This document shows, piece by piece, positions 25,672-34,130 of a DNA stretch of 64,000 nucleotides. Within the stretch, counting starts at the first letter, position 1. Each line of letters starts with the position of its first letter. The translations under genes and the position numbers were made by a program. This stretch comes from Chryseobacterium daecheongense (GTDB lineage: Bacteria > Bacteroidota > Bacteroidia > Flavobacteriales > Weeksellaceae). The notes under the pieces were generated by a model, which made no database searches, was not told the origin of the DNA, and saw only the letters and a program-made list of their open reading frames with translations. The stretch lies in NCBI RefSeq assembly GCF_003729955.1, contig NZ_RJTX01000004.1:682001-746000 (forward strand). The letters run 5' to 3'.

Positions 25672-27022
25672 CATTCAACCACTTATGGATAGGATCATAT
25701 AAGGTGTCTATGTTTCCTGCTCCTACCGTAAGAAGAATATCAAATTCTTTTTCTTTTATTTTTTCAAAAGCATCAGATAATGTTGATACTTCTTTTTTAT
25801 CTAAAGTCACTTTCTCTAATAGCCAGCTAGATGTAATTCCTTCAAAATTTTCCTGAAGTTCTCTTGCCGGGTAAATATCAAGTAAGATCAGTTCATCAGC
25901 TTTGCTTAAGCTTTCTGCAAAACCGTCTGCAAAATCTCTGGTTCTGCTGAATAGATGCGGCTGGAACGCTACCAAAAGTTTCTTATCCGGATAAAAAGTT
26001 CTTATAGAACCCATCACAGCGTTGATTTCGGTAGGGTGATGTGCATAGTCATCAATATAGATCTTACCGCTTTTATAAATATGTTTGGTATATCTTCTTT
26101 TAATTCCTTTAAAATTGGCAATGGCTTTTTTTAATGTTTCAAAGTCCACTCCTAAATTGTGAAGGATAGCAAGCGCAACGGTTGCATTTTCCACATTATG
26201 GATTCCCGGGATTTCCCAGACAAAATCTTTAATGGTTTCGGTTGGTGTATGAAAATCAAAATAGATCTTATCATAATCCATTCGAAGATTGTCTGAATAA
26301 TAGTCAGCTTTTTCATTCACAGCATAGGTTCTGTGATCTCTTCCGATCTCGATCCCTTTTCGGATAAATAGCTGTTTACTGTCCGGAACCAATGAGGCAA
26401 ACTGTCTGAATCCTTCCTCAATATGGTTTTTATCTCCGTAAATATCCAGGTGGTCTGCATCTGTAGAAGTTACTACTGCCCAATCCGGAGAAAGGTTTAA
26501 GAAGCTTCTGTCATATTCATCCGCTTCTACTACAGAATAGGTTGAGCCATTATATAAAAAGTTTGATTTAAAGTTTTCAGAAATACCACCTAAAAAACAT
26601 GAAAATGGAAGGTTGGCCTCTTTGCACAAATGAGAAACAAGGGTAGAAGTTGTTGTTTTACCATGTGTTCCTGCAACGGCAATACATTCCGTATTTTCAG
26701 TAATTAAACCTAAAACTTTAGCACGTTTTAAAACTTCAAATTGATTTTCATTGAAATAATCTAAAATCCCCAGTACTTTAATAGCAGGAGTATAAATTAC
26801 CAATGTATTTTCTTTTTGAAGAGAAGTTATTCTTTCATCTATAAGGTCTTCAAAAACAATATCAATACCCTCATTCATCAGTTCCTGAGTGAGTTTAGTG
26901 TTGGTCTTATCATAACCCAACACTTTTTTACCAGAAGCATTGAAGTAGCGTGCCAAAGCACTCATTCCGATCCCTCCGATTCCAACGAAGTAAAATGTTT
27001 GATATGTTTCTAAAATTTTCAT
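25664..27022 (-). CDS. murC: UDP-N-acetylmuramate-L-alanine ligase
   Basis: Adds L-Ala to UDP-MurNAc in the cytosol. 452 residues. N-terminal Rossmann GIGGIGMSALA, ATP loop GTHGKTTT, Mur-ligase EADEYDRSF and the central HNVENATVALAI. The C-terminal domain carries DDYAHHPTEI and the QPHLFSRT segment characteristic of MurC. Six bases before the YbjN-like gene's stop, in the dcw operon. Confidence 0.97.
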   Translation of the reverse strand: MKILETYQTFYFVGIGGIGMSALARYFNASGKKVLGYDKTNTKLTQELMNEGIDIVFEDLIDERITSLQKENTLVIYTPAIKVLGILDYFNENQFEVLKRAKVLGLITENTECIAVAGTHGKTTTSTLVSHLCKEANLPFSCFLGGISENFKSNFLYNGSTYSVVEADEYDRSFLNLSPDWAVVTSTDADHLDIYGDKNHIEEGFRQFASLVPDSKQLFIRKGIEIGRDHRTYAVNEKADYYSDNLRMDYDKIYFDFHTPTETIKDFVWEIPGIHNVENATVALAILHNLGVDFETLKKAIANFKGIKRRYTKHIYKSGKIYIDDYAHHPTEINAVMGSIRTFYPDKKLLVAFQPHLFSRTRDFADGFAESLSKADELILLDIYPARELQENFEGITSSWLLEKVTLDKKEVSTLSDAFEKIKEKEFDILLTVGAGNIDTLYDPIHKWLNEM

Positions 27023-27028
27023 TTTCTA

Positions 27029-27505
27029 CTATTGTAATATTTTCTGTTCTTTATCCAAATCCAGTGCATCGCCTACGTATAAACCGAATTCGGAAAGGGA
27101 ATCTTCAAAAGATTCATATGTAAATCCATATTTTATCCAGAAAGAATATTGAAACATGGCTTTCTGTTTTTCCGGTACATATACTACACTAAACATAGGT
27201 ATCTTATCATTAACCATTTCTATATACTCTCTGATTTTGTCTCTGCTGGCAGAGGTATTCACCAGAATATTGGATGAGTAGTAAATCACTTGTTTTTTAA
27301 CATCAACATCCAGAAAAACATCGGCATTGTTTTTTGTTTTTACCTCAATGTATTCTGGAGTTTCTTCCAAAATGGTATATCCTTTACCCTTAAGATAAGA
27401 AGTTAGCGCTGAAAGCTTAAAATCTGCTGGCTTCACTAGAGTTTGTGCAGTCCAGAAGTTAGCAAAAAAGCCAACCAGAAGCAGTGTTAAGAATTTTGTT
27501 TTCAT
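27029..27505 (-). CDS. Small secreted YbjN-like protein inside the dcw cluster
   Basis: 158 residues from ATG 27505. Signal peptide MKTKFLTLLLVGFFANFWTAQ. The mature part has the alternating alpha/beta pattern of the YbjN/type III chaperone-like fold (LTSYLKGKGYTILEETPEYIEVKT, then VDVKKQVIYYSSNI). Position between murG and murC, with short gaps on both sides, suggests co-expression with peptidoglycan synthesis. The YbjN assignment is tentative; no catalytic residues are seen. Confidence 0.65.
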   Translation of the reverse strand: MKTKFLTLLLVGFFANFWTAQTLVKPADFKLSALTSYLKGKGYTILEETPEYIEVKTKNNADVFLDVDVKKQVIYYSSNILVNTSASRDKIREYIEMVNDKIPMFSVVYVPEKQKAMFQYSFWIKYGFTYESFEDSLSEFGLYVGDALDLDKEQKILQ

Positions 27506-27524
27506 ACTCAATGGGTTATTAGTT

Positions 27525-28622
27525 TTATATTGTATTCAAAATCTCGTCTACAATTTCTTTCGCTGCATTCGGCTTGGCAAAGTAGAGCAGATTTTTAGAC
27601 ATGTCTTTTCTTATGGTTTCATTTTCACAGATTTCCTCCAGGGTTTCCCAGAATTTGACCTGCATTTCAGAGTCTTTTACCATTTTTGCAGCATGTTTGT
27701 CCACTAGATTCATGGCATTTTTAGTCTGATGATCCTCCGCCGCAAAAGGGAAAGGAACCAATACAACCGGTTTTTGTGCAACGGCCAACTCTGAAATGGC
27801 AATTGCGCCGGCTCTTGAAACAATAACATCTGCAGCAGAATAAGCAAGCTCCATTTCTTTGATGAATTCAAGAACCTGTATATTTCTGGTATCAACCTCT
27901 TTTGTTTCTTCAATAATATCTTTATAATCCAGTTTTCCTGTTTGCCAGATTAGCTGGTAATTTTTACTGATGATATCATTTAAATGGGCTTTCCATGCAT
28001 TATTCAATGTTCTTGATCCTAAAGAACCGCCTACAGAAAGAATGGTAAGCCTGTCTTTATTAAGGCCCATTTTCTCTTTGGCAATTGAGGTTTCTTCCAT
28101 TCCGGAAACAATATTCTCACGGATAGGGTTGCCGAAAAATTTTATCTTTTCATTAGGAAAACCTTCTACTTTCGGATATGCGGTGAACACGGCTCTTGCT
28201 TTTTTACTCAGGATTTTATTGGTAACTCCGGCATGAGCATTTTGTTCCTGAATAAAAATCGGAATTCCAAGCTTGCTGGCTGAATACAATGCAGGGCCGC
28301 TTGCAAACCCTCCTGTTCCTATTGCAAGATCGGGAGCAAATTCTTTAACGATCTTCTTGGATCTGGACAAACTTTTCAAAATCTTGAAAGGCAATCCTAA
28401 ATTGGAAAGAAGATTTCCCCTATCGATTCCGGCAATATCAATTCCTTCGATCTTATAGCCTGCCTGCGGAACTTTTTCCATTTCCATTTTTCCGTTGGCT
28501 CCAATGAACAAAAATTCAGTATCAGGAAATCTTTTTCTGATCTCATCTGCAATGGCGATAGCCGGGAAGATATGACCTCCTGTTCCGCCTCCTGATAATA
28601 ATACTCTTAACTTTTTGCTCAT
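27525..28622 (-). CDS. murG: UDP-GlcNAc transferase MurG (lipid II synthesis)
   Basis: Transfers GlcNAc to lipid I at the inner face of the membrane. 365 residues, GT-B fold. N-terminal glycine loop SGGGTGGHIFPAIA, second glycine loop SVGGSLGSRTLN, and donor-binding SRAGAIAISELAVAQKPVVLVPFP. All expected family blocks are present. Ten bases downstream of ftsW. Confidence 0.97.
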   Translation of the reverse strand: MSKKLRVLLSGGGTGGHIFPAIAIADEIRKRFPDTEFLFIGANGKMEMEKVPQAGYKIEGIDIAGIDRGNLLSNLGLPFKILKSLSRSKKIVKEFAPDLAIGTGGFASGPALYSASKLGIPIFIQEQNAHAGVTNKILSKKARAVFTAYPKVEGFPNEKIKFFGNPIRENIVSGMEETSIAKEKMGLNKDRLTILSVGGSLGSRTLNNAWKAHLNDIISKNYQLIWQTGKLDYKDIIEETKEVDTRNIQVLEFIKEMELAYSAADVIVSRAGAIAISELAVAQKPVVLVPFPFAAEDHQTKNAMNLVDKHAAKMVKDSEMQVKFWETLEEICENETIRKDMSKNLLYFAKPNAAKEIVDEILNTI

Positions 28623-28632
28623 CTTTACTGTT

Positions 28633-29871
28633 TTATGCGATGTCGTTTATTTCCGCGACACTTTGTTTTTTCCCCATTCCTTCTTCATCATATATCTGAA
28701 TTCTGGAACTCACGTTCAGAATAATTCCTAATTGTATATAGGTTACCAACATGGATGTTCCTCCATAACTTATTAATGGCAGCGGCTGTCCTGTTACCGG
28801 GATCAGATTCACCGCAACGGCAATGTTTACCGAAAGCTGTATAAAAATCATCACTCCGAGACTGAGCACGAGTAAAGACCCGAAGAATGCGGGCATTTTA
28901 CTGGCGATCATTACGATCCTGATCATCATGATCAGATACAAACTGATCAGAAATGCCGCTCCAATTAATCCATATTCCTCTACGATAATAGCGAAAATGA
29001 AGTCGGAGGCAGATTGTGGCAACATTTGCTTTAATGCACTTTTTCCAGGCCCCATTCCTGTGATTCCTCCATGAACAATGGCTGCTTTTGCCTGCATTAC
29101 CTGATAATTTTTGGCTTTTACGCTTTCGTCATCAGTATCTGCTGTTTTTGCTTTGCTTGAGGTAAAGGTTTCTATACGGCTCATCCACGTATGAACACGG
29201 TTTCCACCAATCAGGTTTGTATTTAAAGCAATAATTAAGAACAGAACTATCGCTATAAATGAGGCAGAAATAAATCCGGCAATATATTTCCAGTGAAGCT
29301 GTCCGATGATTAAAACCACCACGGAAACCATTAAAATCATTAAAGCTGTAGAACCATTATCTTTTGCTACCAGTACAAAAACAAGTAGGATAGGACCGAA
29401 GATGTACATAATGTTTTCTATAGGTAACCTTTCTCGGGTTATTTTCTTGGTTAAATACCTACACAGATAAATAACCAACATTAAGAATGCAAAGGACGAC
29501 GGCTGGAAGGAAATAGGTGTGCCGGGGATTTTTAACCATCTTGACGCACTGGCTCCGTCAATCGTTTGGCCCGTAAACATGGTCACCACCAAAAGTAAGA
29601 TCATCAGACCAAGCAAAATGCTGCTGAGCTTTCCGATGTATTCATATTTTACGGTTCCTACCAATCTCATGATTCCTAAACCAAGAAGCACAAAGAACAT
29701 ATGCTTGATCACGTGACCCGTTGTGGTCCCGTTATTCACAATATACTCCAGATTTGAACTTGCAGAATATACTGGGAAGATAGAGAAAATGGAGATCACA
29801 AGAATGACCATCCAAAGTACTTTATCGCCCTTTAGAAATTCAAATCTGCTTTCTGTGTTCTGTTCGTCCAT
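28633..29871 (-). CDS. ftsW: Lipid II polymerase / division SEDS protein FtsW
   Basis: SEDS glycosyltransferase that works with the division PBP. 412 residues from ATG 29871 (MDEQNTESRF); nine extra in-frame codons upstream include ATG 29889 and are less likely. About ten membrane helices. Conserved pieces: PSSFAFLMLVIYLCRYL, GINDVP-equivalent loop replaced by a long periplasmic segment, and FAIIVEEYGLIGAAF and GQPLPLISYGGTSM. Followed by murG at 10 bp. Confidence 0.93.
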   Translation of the reverse strand: MDEQNTESRFEFLKGDKVLWMVILVISIFSIFPVYSASSNLEYIVNNGTTTGHVIKHMFFVLLGLGIMRLVGTVKYEYIGKLSSILLGLMILLLVVTMFTGQTIDGASASRWLKIPGTPISFQPSSFAFLMLVIYLCRYLTKKITRERLPIENIMYIFGPILLVFVLVAKDNGSTALMILMVSVVVLIIGQLHWKYIAGFISASFIAIVLFLIIALNTNLIGGNRVHTWMSRIETFTSSKAKTADTDDESVKAKNYQVMQAKAAIVHGGITGMGPGKSALKQMLPQSASDFIFAIIVEEYGLIGAAFLISLYLIMMIRIVMIASKMPAFFGSLLVLSLGVMIFIQLSVNIAVAVNLIPVTGQPLPLISYGGTSMLVTYIQLGIILNVSSRIQIYDEEGMGKKQSVAEINDIA

Positions 29872-29872
29872 A

Positions 29873-29943
29873 TTTTTGTATTCATGCATGATGTACAATG
29901 AAAAAATGTACTTTGTACAACAGTCATTTTACTTTTTACATTT
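29873..29943. repeat. Spacer repeat bounded by TTTTTGTATTCATG and ACTTTTTACATTT
   Basis: Same bounding words as 25589-25671, but a different length (71 versus 83 bp) and interior (TGTACAAT-type words). It runs into the murD stop. Confidence 0.55.
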
Positions 29944-31267
29944 ATTTTAAAACCTGCTCTTTAAACTGGTTGCCTCTGTCCTGATAATTTTTAAAGAGGT
30001 CAAAACTTGCACAACAAGGGGATAATAAAACCGTATCTCCGCTTTTAGCAATAGATTTTGATACTCTTACCGCTTCTTCCATACTGGAAGTATCATAAAT
30101 AAACTCTTTTTTATCCTTAAAGAAGTCTATAATCTTTTGGTTATCAATTCCTAAGCAAACAATTGCTTTTACTTTTCTTTTCACCAACTCCTCAATTTCT
30201 GAGTAGTCGTTTCCTTTATCCTGTCCTCCTACGATCCATACGGTAGGGGTTTTCATGCTTTCTAAAGCATAATAAGTGGCGTTTACATTGGTTGCTTTAC
30301 TGTCGTTGATGTATTTTACGCCATCAATTTCAGTTACAAATTCCAGTCTGTGTTCTACTGCCTGGAAAGTCATTAATGAATTTCTGATGCTTTCATTATT
30401 GATTTCCAATATTTTACCAGCGATTGAAGCCGCCAAACTGTTAGCAACATTGTGGTTCCCTAATAATGACAATTCTTCAATTTTCATGGAGAATTCATTT
30501 TTAAGCTTTACCACAATTGTATCATTGTCAATAAATCCCCCTTCTGTTAACCTTTCTTTGGTTGAAAAAGGAATCATTTTCGCTTTTATTTCCAGCTTTT
30601 CCAAGATGGTTTTGCTCATTTCATCATCTTTGTTGTAGATGAAGAAGTTGTCATTTTCCTGGTTCTCAGCGATTCTGAACTTTGCCAGCGCATATTCTTC
30701 ATAATTGTAGTTGTACTGGTCTAAGTGATCCTGTGACAAATTCAACAATAAAGAGATATAAGGCCTGAAATTCTGAATATCATCTAACTGGAAAGAGCTA
30801 ACTTCCAACACATAATATTCGAAATTTTCATCTGCAACTTGCTTGGCGAAGCTGTAACCAATATTTCCCCCTAAACCAACGTTTAATCCGTCATTTTTCA
30901 GGATATAGTAGATTAAAGAGGTAGTAGTTGTTTTTCCATTGCTTCCTGTAATTGCAATAATTTTAGCATTGGTAAATTCCGAAGCAAATTCAATCTCAGA
31001 GGAAAGCCTGATTCCTTTTTCATGAATTTTATGGATAATATCCGCTTTTTTTGGAATTCCCGGGCTTTTTACGATCCAGTCTGCATTTAAAATCCTTTCT
31101 TCGTCGTGGTTTTCCTCTTCAAATTCAATCTCATTGTCTACCAGGAACTGTTTATAGTTATCTTTAATGGCACCTTTATCTGAAAGGAATACTTCCATTC
31201 CTTTCTTTTTTGCCAGATATGCAGCTCCGCAACCACTTTCTCCGCCTCCTAAAACAACTATTTTCAT
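29942..31267 (-). CDS. murD: UDP-MurNAc-L-alanine:D-glutamate ligase
   Basis: Adds D-Glu to UDP-MurNAc-Ala. 441 residues. N-terminal VVLGGGESGCGAAYLAKKKG, ATP loop ITGSNGKTTTTS, LEVSSFQLDDI, LNLSQDHLDQY, and central GNHNVANSLAA. C-terminal YINDSKATNVNAT and WIVGGQDKG. The catalytic set is complete. In the expected dcw position between mraY and ftsW. Confidence 0.97.
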   Translation of the reverse strand: MKIVVLGGGESGCGAAYLAKKKGMEVFLSDKGAIKDNYKQFLVDNEIEFEEENHDEERILNADWIVKSPGIPKKADIIHKIHEKGIRLSSEIEFASEFTNAKIIAITGSNGKTTTTSLIYYILKNDGLNVGLGGNIGYSFAKQVADENFEYYVLEVSSFQLDDIQNFRPYISLLLNLSQDHLDQYNYNYEEYALAKFRIAENQENDNFFIYNKDDEMSKTILEKLEIKAKMIPFSTKERLTEGGFIDNDTIVVKLKNEFSMKIEELSLLGNHNVANSLAASIAGKILEINNESIRNSLMTFQAVEHRLEFVTEIDGVKYINDSKATNVNATYYALESMKTPTVWIVGGQDKGNDYSEIEELVKRKVKAIVCLGIDNQKIIDFFKDKKEFIYDTSSMEEAVRVSKSIAKSGDTVLLSPCCASFDLFKNYQDRGNQFKEQVLK

Positions 31268-31275
31268 ATATAAAA

Positions 31276-31324
31276 GCTTTATGCTATAGGCTTTAAGCTT
31301 ATTGCTTATTGCTTACAGCTTTTA
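31276..31324. repeat. Heptad-period repeat, GCTnnnn x7 direct
   Basis: Seven uninterrupted 7-mers, each beginning GCT and mostly GCTTATT-like (GCTTATT occurs twice in succession). It occupies the mraY-murD spacer. All units have the same orientation. Confidence 0.75.
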
Positions 31325-31327
31325 ATT

Positions 31328-32569
31328 TTATCTCATTTTTAATGTGATCAAACATACAATCGCCAACATTACACCAATGATGATCATTCTGTTTACGATT
31401 TTACTTTCGTGAAATCCTTCTTTCTGATAATGGTGATGCAATGGAGACATCTTAAATAATCTATTGTTTTGGGCATATTCCAGCCCGTATTTTTTCTTTC
31501 TGTATTTGAAAACCGCTACCTGAAGCATTACAGATATGTTTTCTATTAAGAAGATCCCGCACAGCACAGGAATCATCAATTCTTTTCTTAAAATGATCGC
31601 TAAAACGGCGATTACTCCTCCTAGCATCAAACTTCCGGTATCTCCCATGAAAACCTGGGCAGGATAGGTATTGTACCAGAAGAAACCGATAACAGCACCC
31701 ACCATTGCCACCACAAAAATGGTGGTTTCCCCCATATTCGGGAGGAACATGATGTTGAGGTAGTCTGCAAAAATGATGTTCCCCGAAACATAAGCGAAAA
31801 ACGCCAAAGCGAGAAGGATGACTGTGCTTGTTCCCGCAGCGAGACCATCAATTCCATCAGTAATATTAGCTCCGTTGGAAACTGCAGTTACAATGAAGAT
31901 AACGATAGGAATGAAAACAATCCAGGCCCATTCGTGAGCATCCTTATCATTCATCCAAAATAGGATTCCACTGTAATCAAACTCATTATTTTTAGCAAAA
32001 GGAACAGTAGAAACTGTGATTTTTTCTGTAGGCATAAAGTTCTGCTCCACATTATTTCTGTTTACTACTTTCGCATCAGCATATTTTCTTTTAACCGTAA
32101 TATCCGGGTGGAAATACATGGTAATTCCGACAATCAGCCCTAAGCCGACTTGTCCTACAATTTTGAACTTCCCACTTAGCCCGTCTTTATTTTTTTTGAT
32201 CTTTTTCAGATAATCATCCACAAAACCAATGGCACCCATCCAAAGAACAGAAACAAGCAAAAGAACAATATACACATTGGTAATTCTTGTGAACAGCAAA
32301 ACAGGGATGATTGTGGCCAAAATAATGATTAAACCACCCATGGTAGGGGTTCCTTCTTTTTGCTTTTGCCCCGCTAAACCAAGGTCGCGGACTAATTCGC
32401 CCATTTGTTTTGTTCTTAGGAAATTGATGATTCTTTTTCCGTAAACAAGAGCTATGGTTAAAGACAGGAGAACAGCCATTCCCGCACGAAAGGAGATGTA
32501 TTTCAACATTCCCATTCCCGGAATATGGATACCCTGACTTGTTAAATATTCATATAAGTAGTATAACAT
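31328..32569 (-). CDS. mraY: Phospho-MurNAc-pentapeptide transferase MraY
   Basis: Makes lipid I from UDP-MurNAc-pentapeptide and undecaprenyl phosphate. 413 residues, about 50 more than E. coli MraY. The extra length is a hydrophilic insert around residues 170-220 (with [11 protein letters not shown] and [13 protein letters not shown]). Ten membrane helices; family motifs [31 protein letters not shown] and the basic loop [12 protein letters not shown] are intact. Confidence 0.97.
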   Translation of the reverse strand: MLYYLYEYLTSQGIHIPGMGMLKYISFRAGMAVLLSLTIALVYGKRIINFLRTKQMGELVRDLGLAGQKQKEGTPTMGGLIIILATIIPVLLFTRITNVYIVLLLVSVLWMGAIGFVDDYLKKIKKNKDGLSGKFKIVGQVGLGLIVGITMYFHPDITVKRKYADAKVVNRNNVEQNFMPTEKITVSTVPFAKNNEFDYSGILFWMNDKDAHEWAWIVFIPIVIFIVTAVSNGANITDGIDGLAAGTSTVILLALAFFAYVSGNIIFADYLNIMFLPNMGETTIFVVAMVGAVIGFFWYNTYPAQVFMGDTGSLMLGGVIAVLAIILRKELMIPVLCGIFLIENISVMLQVAVFKYRKKKYGLEYAQNNRLFKMSPLHHHYQKEGFHESKIVNRMIIIGVMLAIVCLITLKMR

Positions 32570-32588
32570 AATTTCTATTCTTAATAAA

Positions 32589-32644
32589 TGATCAATGATG
32601 ATTGATTAATGATATAATCAGCTATCATTAATCAATTATCGATT
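32589..32644. repeat. Heptad-period repeat, 4+4 inverted (TGATnnn / ATCnnnn)
   Basis: Eight 7-mers, 56 bp, matching the architecture at 23148-23203: four TGATnnn, then four ATCnnnn. Its centre forms a perfect 14-bp stem, 32601-32614 with 32623-32636, loop TAATCAGC. It fills the murE-mraY spacer; no T-tract follows. Confidence 0.75.
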
Positions 32645-32649
32645 ATAAT

Positions 32650-34110
32650 TTACTTACTCATTAATTTCCAAAGCTCATTAATTACTTCTTTGTCATCAAA
32701 ATGGTGTTTTACGCCATTAATCTCCTGATAGTTTTCGTGGCCTTTTCCGGCGACGAGAACAATATCTTTCGGTTCTGCAAATTTGATCGCCATTTTTATG
32801 GCTTCTCTTCTGTCTGGAATTGAAGTGTATTTGCTGAAGTTCTGAGGTTCAACACCTGCTTCAATTTCTTTTATAATCTGTGCCGGATCTTCTGTTCTCG
32901 GGTTGTCTGAAGTGATGATGGCCAACGTTGATTTTTTGGTGGCAATATTTCCCATTTCAGGTCTTTTGGAGTGATCTCTGTCGCCTCCGCAACCGAAAAC
33001 TGTTATCAGTCTTTCGTTTTTGGTTCTGATATCATTGATGCTGTCCAGGATGTTTTCTAAAGCATCCGGAGTGTGTGCATAGTCTACAATGAAGAAAATT
33101 CCGCCATCTGATTTAAACGTTTCAAATCTTCCGGAAACTCTTTTTAATTGGCTGATCGCCTGAAGAATTTCATCCTGCTCAAAACTTAGTTCAGATGCAA
33201 TTCCAAATACCAATAACAGATTATAGACATTGAATTTTCCTGTCAAGGTAGTCCAGAATTCTTTTCCATTGAAATTCAACAGCATTCCGTTGAAATCCAC
33301 TTCCAGAAGTCTTCCGTGATAATCGGCCATTGTCTTCAAAGCATAAGAAACTTTTTTTGCTTTTGTATTCTGAAGCATGATATTACCATTCTTATCATCA
33401 ATATTGGTAATGGCTACAGCTGTTTCATCAAGCTCATCAAAGAATCTTTTTTTCGTTTTCAGATATTCATCAAAGGTTTTATGATAATCTAAATGATCGT
33501 GGGTAAGATTGGTAAATCCTGCCACCTTGAAGTGTAATCCTTCGATTCTGTTTTGGGCAATTCCGTGGGAGCTTACTTCCATGAAAGCATATTCGCAGCC
33601 TTCATAAACGGCTTTTGCTAAAATTTTATTGATGGTAATTACATCCGGAGTTGTATGTGTGGCCGGAATTACTTCATCACCAATTCTTATTTCTACAGTA
33701 GAAAGCAAAGCAGAATTGTACCCTAAATTTTTGAAAACATCAAATAATAAGGTGGAAACAGATGTTTTTCCGTTTGTCCCCGTAACTCCGATCAGGTTTA
33801 ACTGTTCTGAAGGGTTTCCATAGAAATTGGATGCCAATTGCCCCAAAGCTTTTGATGAATCCTTTACTTTGACATAAGTAACATTGTCGGCCAAGTTTTC
33901 AGGAAGCTCTTCACAAACAATCGCTTTAGCTCCTTTTTCAATAGATGATGCAATAAATGAATGTCCATCCACCACTGTCCCTCTCATCGCAATGTAAAGA
34001 GAGTTTTCCGTAACCTTTCTGCTGTCGAATACCAATTCGGAAACCTCACGGGTGTTGTTACCGTGAATTTCTAAAGTTGGGATTCTATTTAATAATTCAA
34101 TTAATTGCAT
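32650..34110 (-). CDS. murE: UDP-MurNAc-tripeptide synthetase MurE (meso-DAP type)
   Basis: Adds the third stem-peptide residue. 486 residues. ATP loop GVTGTNGKTSVS, MEVSSHGIAQNRI, FTNLTHDHLDYH, and C-terminal VDYAHTPDALEN. The substrate loop reads DNPRTEDP; the DNPR tetrad marks a meso-diaminopimelate ligase, so the cell wall should be of A1-gamma type. It follows ftsI by 20 bp. Confidence 0.97.
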   Translation of the reverse strand: MQLIELLNRIPTLEIHGNNTREVSELVFDSRKVTENSLYIAMRGTVVDGHSFIASSIEKGAKAIVCEELPENLADNVTYVKVKDSSKALGQLASNFYGNPSEQLNLIGVTGTNGKTSVSTLLFDVFKNLGYNSALLSTVEIRIGDEVIPATHTTPDVITINKILAKAVYEGCEYAFMEVSSHGIAQNRIEGLHFKVAGFTNLTHDHLDYHKTFDEYLKTKKRFFDELDETAVAITNIDDKNGNIMLQNTKAKKVSYALKTMADYHGRLLEVDFNGMLLNFNGKEFWTTLTGKFNVYNLLLVFGIASELSFEQDEILQAISQLKRVSGRFETFKSDGGIFFIVDYAHTPDALENILDSINDIRTKNERLITVFGCGGDRDHSKRPEMGNIATKKSTLAIITSDNPRTEDPAQIIKEIEAGVEPQNFSKYTSIPDRREAIKMAIKFAEPKDIVLVAGKGHENYQEINGVKHHFDDKEVINELWKLMSK

Positions 34111-34130
34111 TTCTATGATGCTTTTATCTT

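Noticed and set aside
25314..25856. 180-codon plus-strand frame across ftsQ-murC
   Set aside because: Antisense to two clear division genes and crosses the spacer; composition is that of a shadow frame.
32601..32636. 14-bp perfect stem as terminator
   Set aside because: No T-tract on either strand; better explained as part of the heptad array, and murE-mraY should be co-transcribed.
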